Positions 6,507 through 11,154 of a stretch of DNA of 11,154 nucleotides are shown here, piece by piece. Under the pieces are notes generated by a model. It saw only the letters and a list, made by a program, of their open reading frames with translations, had not been told where the DNA came from and made no database searches. Each line of letters starts with the position of its first letter. The stretch's first letter is position 1. A program made the translations under genes and the position numbers. Source of the DNA: an uncultured Clostridia bacterium (GTDB lineage: Bacteria > Bacillota > Clostridia > TANB77 > CAG-508); the NCBI GenBank assembly GCA_947630255.1, contig CANRGU010000042.1:1-11154 (forward strand). The letters are read 5' to 3'.

Positions 6507-6860
6507 CTATGCCCTATTATTTATAGATTTAATCCAACCTATCAAAAATTTTACAATATCATCTATTTTTTGTCCAAACTTAAAAAACTTTTTACTATTA
6601 ATTATTTTTTTATCATAAGATAGATTTAATAAGAAATCTATTATCTTTATTTTTGCAATTGCTTTTTCTAATTCTATTATTTTTTTATTTGTATCGTTCG
6701 TATTATTAGCATAATACACAATTTCTAATAAATCATAACTATTATTTCTAATTCTGTTTTTTATTTCTATATCTTTTTTTGGAAAATTATCTAATTCATT
6801 ATCTATTATAACTAGCAATTCTCTAATATTATTTATTACTTTAAATTTTTCTTCCTTCAT
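6507..6860 (-). CDS. avd: Avd-like DGR accessory protein (four-helix bundle)
   Basis: 117 residues, lysine-rich and all-helical. Avd forms a pentameric barrel that binds the RT and the template RNA and is needed for cDNA synthesis in studied DGRs. Family features: LLEIVYYANN, KIIELEKAIAKIKIIDFLLNLSYDKK (split here over helices 3 and 4), and the C-terminal KIDDIVKFLIGWIKS matching the family's conserved end of the last helix. The start at 6860 has GGAAG 9 nt upstream. It overlaps the preceding accessory gene by 20 nt, suggesting translational coupling. The stop is 9 nt before the TR. Identification is by motif pattern, length and position. Confidence 0.85.
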   Translation of the reverse strand: MKEEKFKVINNIRELLVIIDNELDNFPKKDIEIKNRIRNNSYDLLEIVYYANNTNDTNKKIIELEKAIAKIKIIDFLLNLSYDKKIINSKKFFKFGQKIDDIVKFLIGWIKSINNRA

Positions 6861-7287
6861 TAATTATTTCTTCCATTTTATTTAATATCTCACTAATATT
6901 CCCATTTTTAATATTCGAATATAAATATTCATTTATATTTTCTATTCTCCTTTTTATTCCTATTGTTTTTTTTGCATTTTTGAATATTTTTGAATAATTA
7001 TTTAAATTTTTATTATCAAATTTTTCATCAACATTATAATTATTTCTTCTGTCTAAAATTAAATAATTTACTTTATTTTGTTCTAATTTTGCTATTACTC
7101 TTTTTATTGAATCATTTGAAAATCCACATCTGCTTATATTTTGAAAAGTATTTAATTTATAGTTTAGCAAAAATGCAATTATATATGAATCTTTACCATA
7201 TGTATAATAAAATTTACCTATGCTTATGATAACAACATACTCAGGGTGAATTTCTTTTACATTTTGTACAATATTAATAATTCCCAT
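6841..7287 (-). CDS. MutS domain I-like DGR accessory protein (MSL type)
   Basis: 148 residues from ATG at 7287, where GGGGAG lies about 5 nt upstream. A longer frame needs TTG at 7308, without a site. The first ~95 residues resemble the N-terminal mismatch-recognition domain of MutS: VVIISIGKFYYTYGKDSYIIA corresponds to the MutS (V)GDFYExFGxDA block, and RCGFSNDSIKRVIAKLEQN to the CG(F/I)P..(L/S)..(Y/I)...L block, then YLILDR. MutS has Phe-X-Glu there for mismatch wedging; here it is FYY-TYG, so the Glu is missing. There is no clamp, lever or ATPase domain. A MutS-like accessory ORF is known in some DGRs. The role, perhaps in mismatched cDNA/target handling, is unproven. It sits between target and avd, so it is part of the DGR operon. 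Confidence 0.72.
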   Translation of the reverse strand: MGIINIVQNVKEIHPEYVVIISIGKFYYTYGKDSYIIAFLLNYKLNTFQNISRCGFSNDSIKRVIAKLEQNKVNYLILDRRNNYNVDEKFDNKNLNNYSKIFKNAKKTIGIKRRIENINEYLYSNIKNGNISEILNKMEEIINEGRKI

Positions 7288-7318
7288 ATCTCTCCCCAAA
7301 ATTAACAATTTTTTCTTG

Positions 7319-7369
7319 GAATGCAGAAGTCTAAAGCCTTCTTGGCATTCTCAGCAGGCAAAGCCTGCT
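7319..7369. other. Two hairpins just downstream of the VR-bearing gene
   Basis: Hairpin 1: AGCAGGC (7353-7359) / GCCTGCT (7363-7369), 7 GC-rich bp with a 3-nt loop, 27 nt after the target stop codon. Hairpin 2: GAATGC+AGAAG (7319-7329) pairs with CTTCT+GCATTC (7338-7350) with a 2-nt bulge and 8-nt loop. Neither has a T tract on the minus strand, so simple termination is unlikely. In the Bordetella phage DGR a DNA hairpin/cruciform downstream of the VR promotes target recognition; hairpin 1 is a candidate counterpart. mRNA stabilisation is the alternative. Confidence 0.6.
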
Positions 7370-7395
7370 AAACCACCCTGTATTACAATATGTTA

Positions 7396-8707
7396 CTAAT
7401 TCAATTTAAACGTATCTCCAACTTTTTCTCCAATTTGGACATCAGATTTTAGAGAAACTACGGGGCGGAGGCAATACGAGTTGTCGCCAGTGCTGGCGCT
7501 TGAGGTATACAAGTAGTAAGCGTTCACGAGACCAGAGGCCACATAGCGTACATGGAGGAAAGCATAAGTCGAGTTCGCGTTCACGCAGCGAGACGAAAGC
7601 CAATATGTGCTGTAATTTGAACCACTACTATCTTTTATAAATATGTTTTGATATGTTGGATTTTTCCAGTTACTTTCTGACATCGATGATTTATACCAAT
7701 ATGTTTGCGTTATCTTTATTTTACTATTAGCTTTCTTTACTGCAGGTTGGTTTATCGGTCCTGCTTGCTCGCTTAAATCTAACCCATCATCTTCAGCTAG
7801 GTCTTTTTCCTCCTCGTCATCTACCCAAGCTCTTTTCTCTTGTGCAAATATTGCTGGATAATTCCTATAGCTGCTACTAGTATATTCTTTTGTTCCTCCA
7901 TATTTTCCTGTATCTACATAAGAATTAGCATAGTTATGATAATCCCATCCTCCATTTGCATCGTCTAAATTCATTTTTTCTTCTATATCTTCTATTTTTA
8001 AATTTTGTGCCGTTCCTTTTTCTGTTGTATATAATGTGTTACATACTTCATCTATTAAATATACTGCATTGTTATATCCATTGTATCCATATAAATATAC
8101 CTTTGATGAAGTTGGCTTTTCACTAATCAATCTTATTTGCCCATCTTTTATATCTAATACTCTCCATTTTAATGTTTCCTCTTTTGTTATTGGATATGTT
8201 TCATTATATTCTTTTCCTGTCGTAATTTTTCCATCCTTAACTGCTTCTGCATATCCTGAATATTCCTTTAAATCTTTGTATAATCCGTCTATTTCATTTG
8301 TTCCTACACTGCTTGCTTTTACGTATGTTCCATAATCCACATAGTCTCCTACTTTTAACTCTGATTTTTCTCCATCATATGTGATGTTTCCCTCGTCATC
8401 TTGTCCCCATTTTGATGGTCCGTCACTTTGATCTTCTGATGGATTATCTTTTAAATATTCATCTAAAGAGTCATACCATGTATCTCCTACTTTTATTCTT
8501 CCTGTGAGTAAATCTCTTTCTGCTTTTTGGGCTTCTTCTGTTTTCGTTTTTGCTTCTTGTGCCTTACTTATTAATCCTCCATTTAATGCTACACTTAAGG
8601 TTACTCCTACTAGTATAAGCATTACAATTATTGTGATTATTAGAGCTATAAGTGTGATACCGTTGGCATCTATTTTCTTTGCGCGTTTCTATTTGTTGTT
8701 TTTTCAT
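7396..8707 (-). CDS. DGR target: pilin-leader surface protein with C-type-lectin-like variable domain; apparent frameshift
   Basis: A 408-codon frame runs from an internal Met (8622) to TAG (7396-7398). The real start is probably ATG 8707, with GAAGGAG 10 nt upstream. From there the frame is one base off; dropping one base (for instance in the AAAA run near 8673) gives MKKQQIETRKEIDANGITL and then IALIITIIV, a type IV pilin-like leader: cleavable G, then a hydrophobic helix, with Ala at the usual Glu5 position. The rebuilt protein has 436 residues: leader and TM; about 300 residues of extracellular domain (VGDTWYDSLDEYL, LKWRVLDIKDGQIRLIS); and a C-terminal YWLSSR...SYCLRPVVSLKSDVQI fold typical of DGR C-type-lectin/FGE-like targets. 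VR residues are about 340-388 of the 408-codon frame. Its ligand is unknown. Confidence 0.8.
7458..7603 (-). repeat. DGR variable region (VR) with IMH-like 3' end
   Basis: 146 nt matching the TR with 20 substitutions. Codon by codon, 13 of 17 TR Asn codons differ (to Y, F, H, Y, A, L, Y, Y, T, S, S, G, D), plus Asp to Ala, one silent TCA to TCG, and one Phe to Leu caused by T to C. Fixed framework residues are WLSSRCVNANST at the start and NSYCLRPV at the end. The 27-nt identical GC-rich block 7458-7484 at the sense 3' end is the expected IMH. It lies 59 nt before the stop codon. Confidence 0.95.
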
Positions 8708-8824
8708 ATGTTCTCTTCTCCTTCTTTAGTTTTTCCTTTTTTTCTTTTTAGGACGGACTAATTTTAGTCTTTTTTATTTTTTCCTAATTTTATTGTTTTT
8801 ATGTTTATTTTAATTTACATGTCT

Positions 8825-8853
8825 ATAATATATTATCTCTTGTAAATTGTCAA
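8825..8853 (-). promoter_or_regulatory. IS-derived hybrid promoter of the DGR target operon
   Basis: On the minus strand a perfect TTGACA (8848-8853) lies inside the IS21 end. TATTAT (8825-8830) lies outside it, with exactly 17 bp between. The start would be near 8818, giving a leader of about 110 nt to the target ATG at 8707. The leader contains a small GACTAAAATTAGTC inverted repeat (8755-8771 region). Confidence 0.7.
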
Positions 8854-8900
8854 GTAAAATTGATAAAAAATTGCAAAATCAAATTGATAAAAAGTTGCAA
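8841..8900. repeat. IS21 end, istB side (IRR-like), with two direct repeats
   Basis: Terminal TGTAAATTGT followed by AAATTGATAAAAAATTGCAA (8857-8876) and its near copy at 8881-8900, which has one A to G change. The spacing is 24 bp. These are the multiple terminal repeats that IS21 transposases bind. An outward TTGACA (8848-8853) starts 8 bp from the tip. Confidence 0.85.
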
Positions 8901-8907
8901 TGTCCAT

Positions 8908-8947
8908 TTCCCAGAAATTAACATCGATTGTTGTTAATTTCTGGGAA
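8908..8947. terminator. 16-bp perfect hairpin at the istB 3' end
   Basis: 8908-8923 pairs perfectly with 8932-8947 around an 8-nt loop (core CCCAGAAATTAACA / TGTTAATTTCTGGG), 9 nt after the istB stop codon. There is no immediate T tract on the minus strand, so it may be a processing or barrier hairpin rather than a classic terminator. It may keep outside transcription from crossing into, or istB transcription from leaving, the element. Confidence 0.65.
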
Positions 8948-8956
8948 TTATATTAT

Positions 8957-9712
8957 TTATTTTTTATTTTCAATTTCTTCAAGTTTATCTTTAAGGCGAT
9001 AAGATTGTCCTGTAATTTTAATAACAATTGAATGATGCAATAATCTGTCTAATATGGCATTAGCCAAAGTATTATCGCTAAATATTTCGCCCCATTTAGA
9101 AAACGGTTGATTAGTTGTAATTATTGTAGAATGTTTTTCATACCTTCTTGCAATTAGCTGAAAGAAAAGATTAGCCCCATCTCTATCTACAGGAAGATAG
9201 CCTATTTCATCTACAATTAAAAGCGAATATTTACAAAAATTCTTTAATTTTTGCTCAAGTCTATTTTCAGCATGAGCTTTTTTTAATTGCAATATTAGAT
9301 CATGACATTGTATAAAATATACAGAATATCTTTTTTTGGCAGCTGCTATACCAATTGATATTGCTAGATGAGTTTTGCCTACACCACTCGTACCAACAAA
9401 CAATATATTTTCATGATTTTCTAAAAATCTTAATGTTTCTAAATCAAGAATTTGATTTTTGTTTATACTTGGTTGATAACTAAAATCAAAATCTTTAACT
9501 TCTTTTTCAAAAGGAAATGCAGATACAATAATTTGTTGTCTAGCAGCTCTTTCATCTCTAAATTCAATTTCTTTTTGAGTTAGTTCAAACAAAGCATCTG
9601 TAAATGCTATATCTTTACCTTCAATTGCAGTTAAGTAATTAGGTAAATAACTAACCATTTTATCTAATCTTAATGTTTCCAAATTATTTAATAACTTATT
9701 GTAATTTATCAA
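8957..9712 (-). CDS. istB: IS21-family helper ATPase IstB
   Basis: 251 residues, full family length. IstB is an AAA+ ATPase related to DnaC that loads on target DNA and activates the IstA transposase. An N-terminal helical domain (1-95) is followed by Walker A GTSGVGKT at 107-114, Walker B LLIVDE at 164-169 with GYLPVDRDGA after it, sensor TTNQPFSKW at 199-207 and an arginine-finger-type LDRLLHHS at 221-228. The start is TTG (9712), with AGGAG 10 nt upstream that overlaps the ancestral istA stop (9726-9728), so translational coupling is likely. No ATG is available in frame at the family's usual N-terminus. Confidence 0.95.
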   Translation of the reverse strand: MINYNKLLNNLETLRLDKMVSYLPNYLTAIEGKDIAFTDALFELTQKEIEFRDERAARQQIIVSAFPFEKEVKDFDFSYQPSINKNQILDLETLRFLENHENILFVGTSGVGKTHLAISIGIAAAKKRYSVYFIQCHDLILQLKKAHAENRLEQKLKNFCKYSLLIVDEIGYLPVDRDGANLFFQLIARRYEKHSTIITTNQPFSKWGEIFSDNTLANAILDRLLHHSIVIKITGQSYRLKDKLEEIENKK

Positions 9713-9725
9713 ATTATACCAACTC

Positions 9726-10935
9726 CTAACTTAAAAATATATCCATTTTACTTAGATTTTCTTCAATAAATTCATCTATCTTTTCATCACTTGCCCCTTT
9801 TAGAGCATCTGATTTTAATATTTGTTCGACATGTTCTTTTTTGTAGTTGAGATATTTTCCGTGAAATTTTATGACAAGCAACTAAATCTGTTGTATAATA
9901 TATATTAAGAGTATCTTCATTTTCGGAAATAGTTAGGTACTCACCAATATATTTAATAGGAACAGAATATTTATGTTTTTTATATGTAATCATAGATTCC
10001 TTAGAAACTCTATAGCCTTTATTTTGGTGGAAATATTGGCTTATACAATCTATAGACGGTAAAGAACTTAAATATTTCTGTTCTTCTTTAAGTCTATCAA
10101 CAGGCTTTTCTACAAAATTGATATCTTCGTTATTTATTTCTATCATTAGCTTATTAACTATATCATCTAGTTCTTCTATTGTTGTAAATTCTTTATTATA
10201 TACTCTAAGCCTATCCATGAGTTTAGCAACACACTCGACTTTACCCTTGGTTTGAGGTCTATATGGTCTACAAGTATTTACAACAAAACCAATGTCTTTT
10301 GCAAATTGAGCAAATTTTTTATTAATTACAATTGTTCTATATGTAGAAGCCAATCTATCAATAACAGTAGCCATATTATCAAACAAAACTTCATGAGGAA
10401 CACCTCCGAAAGCTTTGCAAGCATGCATTATACATTCGAATAATGTATCTTGAGTTCTATCCAGAGTTAGCTCAATATATTTGTACCTTGAATATCCTAA
10501 AATCATTAGGAATATATTGATTTCAAATATTTTTCCATCTTTATTAATTATTTTAAAATTTTCTTTCCAATCAACTTGGGCTTGAAAACCTGGAGTAGTT
10601 TCGAATCTCATAGTAGCCTTATTTTGTTCTTCTTGTTTATGAGTTTGGATAAAATGAGCAACGGTGCTATATGAACCAGTATATCCTTTATCTTTAATGA
10701 AATTGTAAATTGATTTTGCATTAGCAGAGAAATCATCAGTTTTCTCTATAACTATACCTTTAAAATTATCTAATTTTGAACTATATTTCCTATTTATTTT
10801 ATCATTATCCTGAGCATTTAAATATTTATTTACAGTATTGATAGAACAGCCAAACCTTCTTGCTATTTCACTTTTATTAATCAAATTTTTCACCCCTTTC
10901 AATTCTAATATTGTATTTAATATATCTTTTCTCAT
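9726..10935 (-). pseudogene. istA: IS21-family transposase IstA, frameshifted near the C-terminus
   Basis: Start at ATG 10935, with AGGAG 11 nt upstream; the ATG at 10956 has no site, and the same AGGAGTTGGTA leader precedes istB. An HTH (NKSEIARRFGCSINTVNKYL) lies at about residues 20-39. The rve/DDE core has Asp122 (QVDWKE), Asp186 (LFDNMATV) and Glu234 (KGKVECVAKL), all present. The open frame stops at 9787 after REGK-less residues ...RCSKRGK. Skipping one base near 9849-9861 restores NYKKEHVEQILKSDALKGAS and a normal end at TAG 9726-9728, for 402 residues. Only the last ~45 residues are altered, so partial function is possible. A TATAAT-like box is present at 10992-10997 upstream, with no clear -35. 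Confidence 0.85.
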
Positions 10936-11020
10936 AAAATTACCAACTCCTTCCATTTTTAAATTTAAAATTTTTCAGAAAAGATATATTAATTATACAA
11001 ATTTTTCATCAAAAAAACTG

Positions 11021-11078
11021 ATAGAATTCTATCAATTTTATTTTAGAATTTTCTATCAGTTTTATTATACAATTTACA
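11021..11078. repeat. IS21 end, istA side (IRL-like)
   Basis: Read on the minus strand: TGTAAATTGTATAATAAAAC, then two AAA(C/T)TGATAGAA repeats 24 bp apart, matching the other end at most positions over about 50 bp. The tip carries an inward TATAAT (11064-11069) 9 nt from the end. That is complementary in position to the outward TTGACA of the other end. Confidence 0.82.
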
Positions 11079-11154
11079 ATAGCATTTCCTGATATTGTAT
11101 TTGTTGATTCCTTAACAGACATTGCTCCTAAATTCTACAAATATACTTCAGAAA
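11079..11154. other. Right flank of the IS, no assignable gene
   Basis: 76 bases. One frame on + is open to the window edge (FPDIVFVDSLTDIAPKFYKYTSE reads like a protein but has no start before the IS). On - an ATG at 11122 runs into the IS end and stops inside it. The IS may therefore interrupt a gene, but the piece is too short to identify. Confidence 0.3.

Larger units (their letters stand above)
5220..8707. mobile_element. Complete diversity-generating retroelement (DGR) cassette
   Basis: All core parts are present: RT (+, 5220-6173), TR (-, 6352-6497), Avd-like protein (-, 6507-6860), MutS-I-like accessory protein (-, 6841-7287), and a target gene (-, 7396-8707) with the VR (7458-7603) near its 3' end. 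TR and VR have the same orientation and differ in 20 of 146 positions, 19 being adenines of the TR coding strand. The unusual point is the RT on the opposite strand. No integrase or phage structural gene is seen in the window. Confidence 0.93.
8841..11078 (-). mobile_element. IS21-family insertion sequence, complete, 2238 bp
   Basis: The ends are TGTAAATTGT (8841-8850) and ACAATTTACA (11069-11078). Compared inward, both ends stay related over about 50 bp and carry two ~20-bp repeats spaced 24 bp apart. The element contains istA and istB in that order on the minus strand, as in IS21. It lies 134 bp upstream of the DGR target start. The direct flanks (TTATCTCT on the left, ATAGCATT on the right) do not match, so no target-site duplication is seen. 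Confidence 0.9.

Noticed and set aside
11021..11122. Minus-strand small ORF beginning at ATG 11122 and ending in the IS
   Set aside because: The AGGAG is only 2 nt from the ATG and most of the frame is IS terminal sequence; not supportable as a gene.

Overview
The window is very AT-rich, uses the standard code (TGA stops, TGG Trp) and carries GAGG/AGGAG-type ribosome binding sites and sigma-A-like promoters. With a FemAB-type peptidoglycan peptidyltransferase, an HU protein, an IS21 element and a pilin-leader surface protein, this points to a low-GC Gram-positive (Bacillota, probably an uncultured gut or host-associated Clostridia-like lineage). Species cannot be named from the sequence.

Layout. 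1-433: terminator-like hairpins, a repeat, and a short locus with a perfect sigma-A promoter (TTGACA-17-TATAAT), a ~85-nt putative small RNA on + and, convergent on -, a 37-codon hydrophobic peptide, together a candidate type I toxin-antitoxin pair. 434-3516 (-): a two-TM DUF3137-like protein and a Schlafen AlbA_2/divergent-ATPase protein, separated by an AT-rich gap with a hierarchical 21/32-bp tandem repeat. A 33-bp perfect direct repeat (108-140 and 3596-3628) brackets this block. 3656-4977 (-): femX-like gene and HU gene in one operon with a clear promoter.

5101-8707 is a complete diversity-generating retroelement (DGR). The minus strand encodes a target protein with a pilin-like leader and a C-terminal variable region (VR, 7458-7603), a MutS domain I-like accessory protein, an Avd-like protein, the template repeat (TR, 6352-6497) and a terminator. 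The reverse transcriptase (YQDD, IGAMTSQ) is on the plus strand, facing the TR. TR and VR are colinear over 146 nt with 20 differences, 19 of them at adenines of the TR coding strand and including A to G, A to C and A to T: the signature of mutagenic retrohoming.

8841-11078 is a complete IS21-family element (istA frameshifted near its 3' end, istB intact) with ~50-bp related ends. Its istB-side end carries an outward TTGACA box exactly 17 bp from a TATTAT in the flanking DNA, so the IS appears to have built the promoter of the DGR target operon. The target leader also contains an apparent +1 frameshift. The last 76 bases hold no assignable gene.

How the parts work together (inference from DGR biology): the minus-strand transcript supplies target, accessory proteins and template RNA; RT plus Avd copy the TR with errors at A; the mutated cDNA replaces the VR beside the GC-rich IMH-like 3' block, diversifying up to about 15 surface residues of a C-type-lectin-like domain.
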